From NCBI GenBank assembly GCA_030652255.1, contig JAUSAZ010000104.1, positions 1-46,041 on the forward strand: 46,041 nt of DNA. Reading direction: 5' to 3'. The position numbers and the translations under genes are program-made. Positions 31,191-39,173 of this stretch are shown here, one piece after another. Each line of letters starts with the position of its first letter. Position 1 is the first letter of the stretch. Source of the DNA: Myxococcales bacterium (GTDB lineage Bacteria > Myxococcota_A > Polyangia > Polyangiales > Ga0077539). Below the pieces are notes generated by a model. It was given only the letters and a program-made list of their open reading frames with translations, did not search any database and was not told the origin of the DNA.

Positions 31191-32405
31191 TCAGCGCATG
31201 CAGAGGTGGATCATCGCGGGGGCCGTCGACGAGTGCGTCACGGTGCCGCTGCTGATGAGCACGCCCGCGGCCATCGATGGGGTGCTCACCGAGCGAGCGC
31301 CGGCGGGGCAGGAGCAGGCCGCGGTGAAGATGTTGGGGGACACGCAGGAGGTGCCGCTCATCGGTGAGGTGACGAAGCCGCCGAGGAGCGTGACGTAGGC
31401 CCCGAGGTAGGTGCGGGTCTGCCCGGGCGGGGGCGGGCGCGAGCAGAGGTAGAGGTCCAGCTGGGCGTTGGAGTGGCCGGCGCGCACCGGGACCTGCTGG
31501 ATCTCCGTGAAGCCCACCGGGCAGGCGCAGGCCATCGCGCGGTAGGCGTTGCCCGTCACGCAGTCGCTCGCGAGCGGCAGCACCGAGCGCCGGTAGAGGA
31601 ACGACCCGCCCCACTCTCCCGCCCCCGCGGGCGCGGCGACCTGGCACAGCCGCACGTTGACGTCGACCGCGCTCGACGAGGCGGGCTCCGTGAGCCCCCG
31701 GATCGTGTAGGTCGGACCCGCGTTGAAACCCTCGGGGCAGGCGCAGGCCTCGGCCATCGGATTGACGCCGCAGACCGAACTGCCCCCGCTCCTGCTCGTC
31801 GCGCCGCCGAAGGTCGCGCAGTCGTGGCTCGGCAGCTCCTGAAAGCCCGCGGCGCAGGTGGTGACGCAGGCGCCCGCGCGGCACATCGTCGAGCCGTTGA
31901 TGGGCGTCCGGCACGCGCGCCCGCAGGCGCCGCAGTGGGCGGGGTCGCTGCGCAGGTCGCGGCAGGCGCCACCGCACAGCGCGAGACCGGCATCGGGGCA
32001 GGGATCCACGGGCCGGTCGACGGCGGTGTCCTGGGGAGCGTCCACGGGGCCGGTCGCGTCCGGTGCGTCGAAGAGGCCCGCGTCGGAGAGGCCCGCGTCG
32101 GAGAGGCCCGCGTCACGCGCCACGGGGACATCCACCGCAGGGACATCCACCGCGGGGACATCCACCGCGGGGACATCTTCGACGATGACATCCTCGACGA
32201 TGACATCCTCGACGATGACGTCCGCCGCGGTGACATCCGCCGCGGGGACATCCTCCGCAGTGACATCCTCCGCGGGGACATCCTCCGCGGGGACGCCCTC
32301 ATCCGCGACGGCCGCGTCGTCGATCACCGCCGGGAGCGAGTCCCAGTCATGGGTGCAGCCCGCGACGGCGACGAGCAGCGGCACCGACCACCACCGCGCG
32401 CGCAT
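31191..32405 (-). CDS. Cysteine-rich surface lipoprotein with DVP-type repeat spacer
   Basis: A 404-residue lipoprotein: MRARWW, hydrophobic core and VAGC (C17). Residues 30-100 are pentapeptide repeats such as VPAED, VTAAD, VIVED and VPAVD, then repeated DAGLS units. The next segment, LCGGACRDLRSDPAHCGACG, is a small Cys-rich module common in myxobacterial surface proteins. The C-terminal 230 residues have repeated ACACPEGF / ACACPVGF / ACSCPAGA phrases spaced about 75 residues apart, each with LCxR-like strands, suggesting three related disulfide-bonded domains. Its ATG overlaps the stop of the upstream TPR gene by one base. Likely an extracellular binding or adhesion role. Confidence 0.75.
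   Translation of the reverse strand: MRARWWSVPLLVAVAGCTHDWDSLPAVIDDAAVADEGVPAEDVPAEDVTAEDVPAADVTAADVIVEDVIVEDVIVEDVPAVDVPAVDVPAVDVPVARDAGLSDAGLSDAGLFDAPDATGPVDAPQDTAVDRPVDPCPDAGLALCGGACRDLRSDPAHCGACGRACRTPINGSTMCRAGACVTTCAAGFQELPSHDCATFGGATSRSGGSSVCGVNPMAEACACPEGFNAGPTYTIRGLTEPASSSAVDVNVRLCQVAAPAGAGEWGGSFLYRRSVLPLASDCVTGNAYRAMACACPVGFTEIQQVPVRAGHSNAQLDLYLCSRPPPPGQTRTYLGAYVTLLGGFVTSPMSGTSCVSPNIFTAACSCPAGARSVSTPSMAAGVLISSGTVTHSSTAPAMIHLCMR
32123..32298 (-). repeat. Period-15 coding repeat array (VPAVD/VIVED pentapeptides)
   Basis: Runs of 15-base units, including three identical copies in a row and three near-identical copies of a second type, encode the spacer after the lipobox of the gene at 31191-32405. 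Frame is preserved for any copy number. Confidence 0.78.
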
Positions 32406-33106
32406 CAGAACACCCCGCCGATCGCGAGCCCCTGCGGGGTCGGCGTCAGGTACGCCGTCGCCGCGCCCGTCGTGCGGGGCGCCGCGAGGAAGGTCACCAG
32501 CCCCGCGACCGCCAGGGCCCCGCCGCCCCAGAGCAGCGCCACGCTCGCCGCGTCCTGGGCCCGCGGCTGCTCGTCGCGGGGACAGCCCACCTGGGCGCAG
32601 CGGTCGAACTGCGCGTCGACGTCGAGGTACAGCCCGACGCCCACCGCCGCGGCGACCACCCCGACGCCGCCCGCCACGGCGCCGACGAGGGGCCACGGCG
32701 AGCGGGTCGCGCGGGGCGTGGGCGGCGCGACGAGGGTGACCCTGGCGGGCGGCGGCGCCGGGACGACGGGCGCCGCGACCGGCGGCGCGAGCTCGCGGAG
32801 GCGGGCCTCGACCGCGGGGCGGTTGGGCGCGTCCGGAGCGCTGCGGAGGTAGTCCTGGAGGGCCGCGCGGGCGGCCTCGCGCTGCCCGTCGGCCGCGAGC
32901 GCGCTCCCGAGGTTGAAGAGCAGCGCGGGCTCGTGGGTGAGCTCGTAGGCGCGGCGAAACTCCGTCGCCGCCACGCCGAAGCGCCGCTGGGCGTAGGCCT
33001 CGGCGCCGGCCTCGTAGTGGCGCTCTCCGCGGTCGGCCGGGCGCGGCTGCGCAGACGCCGCGACGGGAGCGAGCAGGAGCACCAACACGACGAGCGACCG
33101 ACCCAC
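32405..33106 (-). CDS. Exported TPR-repeat protein with C-terminal membrane helices
   Basis: A 233-residue protein from GTG 33106. A signal peptide (VVLVLLLAPVAASA, cleavage near residue 19) precedes TPR-like helices (about 25-105: AEAYAQRRFGVAATEFRRAY, LLFNLGSALAADGQREAARA). A Pro/Ala-rich linker, one glycine-rich transmembrane helix (about 140-160), a short loop with two cysteines (DRCAQVGC) and a second hydrophobic segment follow. This layout is frequent in myxobacterial genes placed beside lipoproteins or kinases. The downstream lipoprotein begins at its stop codon, so the two may work together at the envelope. No enzyme motif. Confidence 0.72.
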   Translation of the reverse strand: MGRSLVVLVLLLAPVAASAQPRPADRGERHYEAGAEAYAQRRFGVAATEFRRAYELTHEPALLFNLGSALAADGQREAARAALQDYLRSAPDAPNRPAVEARLRELAPPVAAPVVPAPPPARVTLVAPPTPRATRSPWPLVGAVAGGVGVVAAAVGVGLYLDVDAQFDRCAQVGCPRDEQPRAQDAASVALLWGGGALAVAGLVTFLAAPRTTGAATAYLTPTPQGLAIGGVF

Positions 33107-33203
33107 TGCGCGGATCGTACAGGCTTCTGCGCGGCGCTGTCTGCGCTCATTCCCTCTTCGGTCCGGTTGCGCGCTACCACGCAGGTCGCGACACTCCGCG
33201 CCC

Positions 33204-34157
33204 GTGGACGCCCTCCCCCCCATCGACCGCCCCGGCTTCGCCGTCGTCCGCGAGGACCCCTCCCTCGAAGCCCACCTCCTCGCCACCCTCTGCCCCGCCG
33301 CGTCCGCGGCCCTGGTCGTCGCGTCCGGCGGGTGCACCGCGCTCTCCCTCGCCGCGCGCTCCCCGGCCCTCCACGTCGCCGCCTTCGACCGCTCGCCCCG
33401 GCAGCTCGCCCACGTCCGCGCGAAGCAGTCCGCCCTCCGCCGCGGCGACGCCGTCGCCCTCGGCCTCCACACCCGCTCGCCCTCGTCCCTGCACCAGTCG
33501 GGCACCTTCGAGGCCCTGTTCCGGCTCCTCCGCGCCGCCGTCGTCGAGCTCATCGCGCCCGACCTCGACGCCCGCTTCGCCGACCCCGCCGCCCTGCTCT
33601 CCGCCCTGCGCGCGTCGCCCTACTGGCCCGCGCTCTTCGCCACGTACTTCGCCGACCCGATGCTGCACGCCATGTTCGGCCCCGCCGCCACGCAGCACGC
33701 CGTCCCGGGCTCGTACCCGCTCTATTTCCAGCGCGCCTTCGAGCGCGGCCTCGCCGCCGCCGACGCCCGCGCCAACTACTTCCTGCGCCACGTCTTCGTG
33801 GGCGACTACGCCCCCGGCTGCGCGCCCGACTTCCTCGACCACCCCGGGCCCGCCGCCGACATCGAGCTCATCGAGGGCGCCCTCCCCGACGTGCCCGAGC
33901 TCGCCCGCTTTGGGCTCATCTCGCTGTCCAACATCTTCGACTGGTCCGACGACGCCCTGGTCACCGGGTGGGCCGATCACCTCGCCCGCCACGCCCGCCC
34001 CGGCGCCGTGGTGCTCATCCGTCAGCTCAACAACCAGCGCGACCTGCGCCCCTTCTTCTCCCCGGCCTTCGCCTTCGACGGTGCCGTCGGTGAAGACCTC
34101 CTCGCCCGCGACCGAAGCCTCTTCTACAACCGCGTTCTCGTAGGGGTGCGCGCGTGA
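33204..34157 (+). CDS. BtaA-like (DUF3419) SAM 3-amino-3-carboxypropyl transferase
   Basis: A 317-residue protein related to BtaA, which moves the 3-amino-3-carboxypropyl group of S-adenosylmethionine to diacylglycerol in betaine-lipid synthesis. Seen: ALVVASGGCTALSLA with the family SGGC motif (41-44), the following VAAFDRSPRQLAHVRAKQ block, SPYWPALFATYF, ERGLAAADARANYFLRHVFVGDY and GLISLSNIFDWSDD. GTG 33204 is used. At 317 residues it is shorter than BtaA (about 400), and no BtaB methyltransferase is adjacent, so a different acceptor is likely. It is the first gene of an overlapping three-gene operon with a GNAT-like and a diiron oxidase gene. Confidence 0.77.
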   Translation: MDALPPIDRPGFAVVREDPSLEAHLLATLCPAASAALVVASGGCTALSLAARSPALHVAAFDRSPRQLAHVRAKQSALRRGDAVALGLHTRSPSSLHQSGTFEALFRLLRAAVVELIAPDLDARFADPAALLSALRASPYWPALFATYFADPMLHAMFGPAATQHAVPGSYPLYFQRAFERGLAAADARANYFLRHVFVGDYAPGCAPDFLDHPGPAADIELIEGALPDVPELARFGLISLSNIFDWSDDALVTGWADHLARHARPGAVVLIRQLNNQRDLRPFFSPAFAFDGAVGEDLLARDRSLFYNRVLVGVRA

Positions 34158-35065
34158 TCCGCACCGTCCTCGTCGACGCCGCCGGGCTCGCGCCCTACGC
34201 CGAGGGGCTGCGCGCCCTGGAGCGCGACATCACCTATCCCCTCTCCGACGGCGCCGACCGCTTCTGGATCGATCACGGCCCGGACTACCACCCCTTCTTC
34301 ACCCACCTGGGCGAAGGCCACTTCCTGCTCTGCCTCGACGGCCCGCGCGTCGTCGGCACCATCACCGGCGTCCTCCGCCACGCCCGCGCCAACGGCGTCC
34401 CGGCGCCCACGGCCTACCTCTGCGACTTCAAGATCGCCCGCAGCCACCGCGGCGGCCGCGTCGCCCGCACCATGCTGCTCACCGCCCTCGGCCTCGCCGC
34501 CACGCAGCGCCGCTTCCAACACTGGCGCTACGCCTACGGGGCCGCCATGCGCGGCGCCTCCGGGGACGTCATGCGCTCCGCCCGCGGCCTGCACCCGGGC
34601 CGCCTCTTCGCCCCCGCCGCCCGCCTGCGCCTCTTCTTCGCCTCCGCCGACGCGCTCGCCGCGCTCGACCCCGCGGGCTGTCCCCTCACCCCGTGCTCCA
34701 CCGGGCTCGACCTCTCCCCCGGCGTCCCCGTCGAGCACCCCCTCGGGCTCGTCTCCACCGCCGGCCGCAAGGACCTCCGCCGCGTCTCCTCCGGCGCCCC
34801 GTGGCCCCTCGTGCACCTCGGGCTCGGCCCCGCCGCGTGGCCCGGCCGCTGGGTCGACTACCTCCGCCTCGCCGCAGCAGCAGCCGCGGCCGAGCACCCC
34901 GGCGCGCTCTGCTGCTTCGCCCTCGACGAGCGCCTCGCCGCCCACCTCGCCTGGATCACCGCCGCCGGCCTCCCCTCGGACACCGTCTGCACCGTCTACG
35001 CGTGGCGCCTCCCGGGAGGGCCCCGGGCGCCCGCCTGGGTACACCTCAGCACCTCGGAGATATAG
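34154..35065 (+). CDS. GNAT-like N-acyltransferase
   Basis: A 303-residue protein beginning at GTG 34154, overlapping the previous stop as GTGA. The first 150 residues have the GNAT layout: an N-terminal helix pair, strands in HFLLCLDGPRVVGTITGVLR, a central strand LCDFKIARSHRGGRVARTML with the R-x2-G-G-R acetyl-CoA pyrophosphate loop, and a following helix. The C-terminal half (about 160-303) is less clear and may be a second, degenerate GNAT domain (LVHLGLGPAAWPGRWVDYL region). Operon position suggests N-acylation of the amino group introduced by the DUF3419 enzyme, which is inference. Confidence 0.7.
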   Translation: MIRTVLVDAAGLAPYAEGLRALERDITYPLSDGADRFWIDHGPDYHPFFTHLGEGHFLLCLDGPRVVGTITGVLRHARANGVPAPTAYLCDFKIARSHRGGRVARTMLLTALGLAATQRRFQHWRYAYGAAMRGASGDVMRSARGLHPGRLFAPAARLRLFFASADALAALDPAGCPLTPCSTGLDLSPGVPVEHPLGLVSTAGRKDLRRVSSGAPWPLVHLGLGPAAWPGRWVDYLRLAAAAAAAEHPGALCCFALDERLAAHLAWITAAGLPSDTVCTVYAWRLPGGPRAPAWVHLSTSEI

Positions 35066-35070
35066 ACCCC

Positions 35071-35820
35071 ATGAGCGAACCCGACACCGACCTCGACGCC
35101 GCCGTCGCGCGCGTCAAGCGACAGCACCCCATCGACGAGAACCCCTATTTCCGAAGCCTCCGCGACGGATCGTTCGAGCGCGATGACTTCGTCGAGACGC
35201 AGGTGCAGTTCCTGTTCGCGGTGGTGTTCTTCTCCCGGCCGATGGCCGCGCTGGCGGGGCGCCTCGCCCGCCCCGAGCGGCGCCTCAGCCTCCTCGCGAA
35301 CATCGACGACGAGCACGGCCACGGCAACCTCCGCGTCTCCCACGAGCGCACCTTCCTCTCCCTCCTCGGCCGCCTCGGCGTCACCCCCGAGGAGGTCGAG
35401 CGCCGCGCCCTCTGGCCCGAGGTGCGCGCCTTCAACACCGTGCTCGCGGGCGTCGCCACCCTCGACGACACCCCCACCGCCCTCGCCGCGATGGGCGTCA
35501 TCGAAGACCTCTTCGCCGGCATCTCCGCCCGCATCGGCCGCGCCATCGTCGACCGCGCCTGGCTGCCCGAAGACCAGGTCGTCCACTACGCCACCCACGA
35601 GCGCCTCGACGAGCAGCACGCCGAGGGCTTCTACGCCCAGCTCCGCGCGCCCTTCGCGCGCCACCCCCGGCACGCCTACCAGGTCACCCAGGGGCTCGAG
35701 CTCGGCGCGCACATCTTCCTGCGCCTCTACGAAGACCTGTGGCGGGCGCGTGAACGCCGGGTGACGCGCACCGTGCGCGGCCCGCACAGCCTCAGCGACG
35801 GCTGGTCCCTGGACGACTGA
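35071..35820 (+). CDS. Heme-oxygenase-like diiron oxidase (HDO/TenA-like fold)
   Basis: A 249-residue helical protein of the iron-containing redox enzyme family. The start NPYFRSLRDGSF and the DFVETQVQFLF helix are typical. Candidate ligands are E81 and a following His (H84 or H91) in the NIDDEHGHGNLRVSH segment, E145 (VIEDLF), and H176, D180, H183 in THERLDEQH. As I recall the chlamydial CADD ligands (E81, H88, E142, H174, D178, H181), the pattern is closely comparable. Enzymes of this class do unusual N-oxygenation, C-C cleavage or desaturation on amino-acid- or lipid-derived substrates. It lies six bases after the GNAT-like gene, so it probably modifies the same metabolite. Confidence 0.8.
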   Translation: MSEPDTDLDAAVARVKRQHPIDENPYFRSLRDGSFERDDFVETQVQFLFAVVFFSRPMAALAGRLARPERRLSLLANIDDEHGHGNLRVSHERTFLSLLGRLGVTPEEVERRALWPEVRAFNTVLAGVATLDDTPTALAAMGVIEDLFAGISARIGRAIVDRAWLPEDQVVHYATHERLDEQHAEGFYAQLRAPFARHPRHAYQVTQGLELGAHIFLRLYEDLWRARERRVTRTVRGPHSLSDGWSLDD

Positions 35821-35922
35821 TCGCCCTTCCACTCCCGATACCTGCTGGGGTAAAGCCTTCGCGCGGGCGGTCGCGACGGCGCGGCACACATCTCCAATCC
35901 CCCCTCACGAGCGAGGCACTCC

Positions 35923-36801
35923 ATGGACTTCGGAAGAGTCATCGATACCCTGAAGACGGCGTTTCTCGCCTTCGGCATCAAGGCCCTCAGCGCTATCGCC
36001 ATCTGGATCATCGGCCGCTGGCTCATCGGCGCCATCAGCTCGCTGCTGCGGCGCGCCCTCAACGCGCGGCACATCGATCACACCATCACCACGTACATCA
36101 TCAACACCCTGGTGGTGGCGCTCAACATCTTCCTGGCGATGGCCATCCTCGGGCGCTTCGGGGTGGAGACCACCTCCTTCGCCGCGCTGCTCGCGGGCGC
36201 CGGCCTCGCCATCGGCACCGCCTGGGCGGGCATGCTCGCCAATTTCGCCGCCGGGGCCTTCATGGTCATCCTGCGCCCCTTCAAGGTCGGCGACTTCGTC
36301 AACGCCGCGGGCGTCACCGGCACCGTCCGCGAGATCGGCCTCTTCGTCACCGCCATCGACACGCCCGACAACGTCCGCACCTACGTGGGCAACAACAAGG
36401 TCTTCGGGAGTGACATCCTCAACTTCCACACCAACCCGTACCGCCGCGTCGACCTGAAGGCCCAGCTCTCCGGCGCCGCCGACCACGCGAAGGCCCGCGC
36501 CGCCCTCAAGGAGGCCATCATCGCGCGCGTCCCGAGCGTGCTCCACGACCCCGGGCCCGACGTGGAGATCCTGGAGTTCAACGAGTTCGGCCCGGTGCTC
36601 TGCGTGCGCCCGTACTGCAACAACGACTACTACTGGCAGGTGTATTTCGACACCAACCGGGTCATCGCCGAGACCCTCGCGGACTACCCCGCGCCCGCGC
36701 GCCCGGTGGCCCTGCGCTCCGTCGCGCCCATCACCCTCGCGGCGCCCGTCTCCGCCTCCGCCCTCGCCCCCGCTCCCACCCCCGCCGTCCCCACGGCCTG
36801 A
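35923..36801 (+). CDS. Small-conductance mechanosensitive channel (MscS family)
   Basis: A 292-residue inner-membrane channel releasing osmolytes on hypo-osmotic shock. Two N-terminal helices are followed by the pore-lining helix AALLAGAGLAIGTAWAGMLANFAAGAFMV region, rich in Gly/Ala, and the LRPFKVGDFV sequence that starts the beta domain. GTVREIGLFVTAIDTPDN and NNKVFGSDILNF continue the MscS beta domain, and the alpha/beta C-terminal domain follows. A Pro/Ala tail ends the protein. GAGG lies nine bases before the ATG. It ends eight bases before a convergent gene; no operon partner. Confidence 0.93.
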   Translation: MDFGRVIDTLKTAFLAFGIKALSAIAIWIIGRWLIGAISSLLRRALNARHIDHTITTYIINTLVVALNIFLAMAILGRFGVETTSFAALLAGAGLAIGTAWAGMLANFAAGAFMVILRPFKVGDFVNAAGVTGTVREIGLFVTAIDTPDNVRTYVGNNKVFGSDILNFHTNPYRRVDLKAQLSGAADHAKARAALKEAIIARVPSVLHDPGPDVEILEFNEFGPVLCVRPYCNNDYYWQVYFDTNRVIAETLADYPAPARPVALRSVAPITLAAPVSASALAPAPTPAVPTA

Positions 36802-36809
36802 GCCGCCCG

Positions 36810-37826
36810 CTACCGCAGCGCCGCCCGCGGCGCCCACGCCAGCGGGGCCACCGACAGGCCCCGCCAGCGCTCGCCCATCTGCGCGGTCCACCCCGCCGAC
36901 GTGATGAACCACTCGCCGCGCTCTTCGATCACCTCCGCGGCGTGGGCCATGAGCTCCGTCACCGGCTCCCAGGCGAAGCGCGTGGGGTCGCCCGAGGCGA
37001 ACACCACCGTGCGCGCGTAGTCGTGCGGCGACGGGCTCGTGCGCGTCACGAAGAGGTAGAACTCCCCGCCCCGGCGCACCACCATCGGGCTCTCCAGGTT
37101 GCCCCAGCCGAAGCTCGCCACCGGGTCGGTGAGGGCCACGCGGGCTTCGCTCCAGCGCACCAGGTCACGGCTCTCGGACACCAGGATCTGCCCCAGCTCC
37201 CGGTCCTCGTCCGCCCCGACGGAGTAGAGGTACCAGACGTCCCCGACCCGCAGCACGAAGGGGTCGCGGCCGCCCGGGGCGCTCAGGGGCGAGCGCTCCC
37301 AGCGGTGCAGGTCCGCGCTCTCCGCCCGCAGCACCCGGTGGTCGGGCGTGTTGCCGTAATAGAACATCGCCCAGCGCCTCGCCCCGATGGGCAGCACGAA
37401 GGGCGCCCACAGGGCCTCCTCCGGGGGCTGCGAGTGCAGCGCGTCGCCCGCGTCGCTCCACGGCCCGAAGAGCGCGGGCGCCGTGGCGTGCAGCAGGCTC
37501 AGCTCGCGCGACGGGTCGCCGTCGGACTCGTGGGTGATCCCGAAGAGGTGCCACCGCCCGCCAGGCCCGCGGACGAGCGTGTGGTCGTTGAGGTAGCGCG
37601 TCCCCGCCGGGCGATACACCCGCTGGAAGGGCCCCACCACCACCGGAACCCACGCCGACGAGCGCATCCCCCGCAGCGCCGCGGGCGCCACCACGCCCGA
37701 CCAGTCCACCGCCGCCGCCGCCGCCCTCACCCGCCGCGGAGCCGGCGCGCCCGCGCAGCCCGCCGCCACCGCCGCGCCCCCGAGCAGGGCCCGCTGCCAC
37801 CTGCCCGATCGTCGCCGCGGCCTCAT
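36810..37826 (-). CDS. Five-bladed-propeller glycosidase-like lipoprotein (GH43/GH-F type)
   Basis: A 338-residue lipoprotein with a twin-Arg-rich start, hydrophobic stretch and VAAGC lipobox. The mature region has repeated blade phrases: YLNDHTLVRGPGGRWHLFG, ALWAPFVLPIGARRWAMFY, GRDPFVLRVGDVWYLY, LESPMVVRRGGEFYLFVT and EVIEERGEWFITSAGW. These match the fivefold propeller of GH43/GH32/GH68-like proteins. The candidate acidic residues are the Asp of LNDH and of GRDPF and the Glu of NLESP, as in GH43 catalytic triads. It starts 15 bases after the SsuA-like gene, an unexpected neighbour for a sugar-active enzyme; sulfated glycans would link the two, which is inference. Confidence 0.72.
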   Translation of the reverse strand: MRPRRRSGRWQRALLGGAAVAAGCAGAPAPRRVRAAAAAVDWSGVVAPAALRGMRSSAWVPVVVGPFQRVYRPAGTRYLNDHTLVRGPGGRWHLFGITHESDGDPSRELSLLHATAPALFGPWSDAGDALHSQPPEEALWAPFVLPIGARRWAMFYYGNTPDHRVLRAESADLHRWERSPLSAPGGRDPFVLRVGDVWYLYSVGADEDRELGQILVSESRDLVRWSEARVALTDPVASFGWGNLESPMVVRRGGEFYLFVTRTSPSPHDYARTVVFASGDPTRFAWEPVTELMAHAAEVIEERGEWFITSAGWTAQMGERWRGLSVAPLAWAPRAALR

Positions 37827-37841
37827 CACGTTGGCCCGTCT

Positions 37842-38825
37842 CTACGCGCTCCCGACGAAGCCCGCCAGCGGTCCGCGCGGCACCATCCCGAGCTCCATGC
37901 CCACCCGGGCCATCGCCCGCATCGAGTCCTCCAGCGGGTCGGTGGTGAACTCCAGCCGCCCCCACGCCTCGGCCAGCACCCGCGGCGCGACCCCCCGCCC
38001 GGTGATCGCCCGCAGCGCCGCGTCGGCCTCGGCCATCCCCCGCGCCGGGTCGCTCCGCAGCCGCGCCACCTCCGCCGCGTGCGCCTCCACCCAGAGCCTC
38101 ACGTTGCCCGCCGCCGTCGCGTGATACGCCCGGTGCATCACCAGCACCGCCGTCGCGAAGCGCCCGCCCGGCCAGAGCGTGCGCTCGTCGATCCACACCA
38201 CCGCCCCGGCGTCGGCCACGAGCCGCGCGCCCCAGGGCTCGGCCACCCACGCGGCGTCGAGCATCCCGCGGCGCATCTGCGCCAGCATCGCGCTGCCCTT
38301 CATGGGGCTCACGGTCACCTCGCCGCCGTACTCCGTGGCGTCCATGCCCTGCGAGCGCAGCCACGCCCGCAGCGAGAGGTCGTTGGTGTTGCCCAGCTGC
38401 GGCGTCGCGACGCGCCGCCCGCGCAGGTCGGCCGCGCACCGGATGCCCGCCCCGCGCCGCACCACGAAGACCGCGCCCCCCGAGGCCGCCCCCGACACCA
38501 CCTGCACCGAGCGCCCGCGCGTGCGCACGAAGGCCGTCACCGCGGGCACCGGACCGAGGCACCCGACGTCGATGGCCCCCGCCAGCAGCGACGACATCAC
38601 CTCCGGCCCCGCGCCGAACACCGCGCGCTCCAGGCGCACCCCGCGCGCCGCGAGCGCCCGCTCGAAGCGCCCGCTGTGCAGCCCCACCAGCGACGGCGCG
38701 TGCGCCAGCGTGCCCATGCACCCGACGCGCAGCACCCGCGGGTCGGCCGCCCGGCGGCACCCGCCCAGCAGCGCCCCCGCCGCGCCCGCGAGCAGCGCCC
38801 GCCGGGAGAGACCCGCGTCGCTCAT
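37842..38825 (-). CDS. SsuA/NrtA-type ABC transporter substrate-binding lipoprotein
   Basis: A 327-residue periplasmic binding lipoprotein with Tat-like SRRALLAG and lipobox LGGC near residue 23. The ligand-binding domain shows LRVGCMGTLAHAPSLVGLHSG, AGAIDVGCLGPVPAVTAF, ADLRGRRVATPQLGNTND and AWVAEPWGARLV, as in nitrate/sulfonate/taurine binding proteins of ABC importers. Sulfonate is favoured because the permease and ATPase neighbours and the whole surrounding island concern sulfur. It is separated from the permease gene by 348 bases that contain a perfect 91-base inverted repeat. The propeller lipoprotein gene follows directly. Confidence 0.87.
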   Translation of the reverse strand: MSDAGLSRRALLAGAAGALLGGCRRAADPRVLRVGCMGTLAHAPSLVGLHSGRFERALAARGVRLERAVFGAGPEVMSSLLAGAIDVGCLGPVPAVTAFVRTRGRSVQVVSGAASGGAVFVVRRGAGIRCAADLRGRRVATPQLGNTNDLSLRAWLRSQGMDATEYGGEVTVSPMKGSAMLAQMRRGMLDAAWVAEPWGARLVADAGAVVWIDERTLWPGGRFATAVLVMHRAYHATAAGNVRLWVEAHAAEVARLRSDPARGMAEADAALRAITGRGVAPRVLAEAWGRLEFTTDPLEDSMRAMARVGMELGMVPRGPLAGFVGSA

Positions 38826-38887
38826 GCCGACCCCACAGTCGCCTCGTACGGAGCGACGCCGATGGTGGCTGTTCGCGAGATGATCAG

Positions 38888-39161
38888 CCCGGTTTCAGGC
38901 TGGGGTTCCGCGCGTTGGCGCGTCACCCCAGGCAATAACAGGAGGGCCGCCCCGGACAGGGTCCGGGGCTCCGAACGGACATCGCCCGTCCCAGGACGGA
39001 GGCGCCAGGGCTGCGCTCCGCGGTCCCCCTTCCTCCCCACGACGGCCCGACGGACTGCGCACAGAGACGGCCGTTCGGAGCCCCGGACCCTGTCCGGGGC
39101 GGCCCTCCTGTTATTGCCTGGGGTGACGCGCCAACGCGCGGAACCCCAGCCTGAAACCGGG
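38888..39161. repeat. Perfect 91-base inverted repeat between ABC permease and binding-protein genes
   Basis: Arms 38888-38978 and 39071-39161 are exact reverse complements over 91 bases and enclose 92 bases. The arms carry GGGTGACGCGCCAACGCGCG, a run with CCGGACAGGGTCCGG and the ends CCCGGTTTCAGGC. The element starts 12 bases from the permease stop and ends 62 bases before the binding-protein start, so a transcript through it would form a very long hairpin. No ORF is credible in it. Confidence 0.93.
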
Positions 39162-39173
39162 TCGACCACCTCC

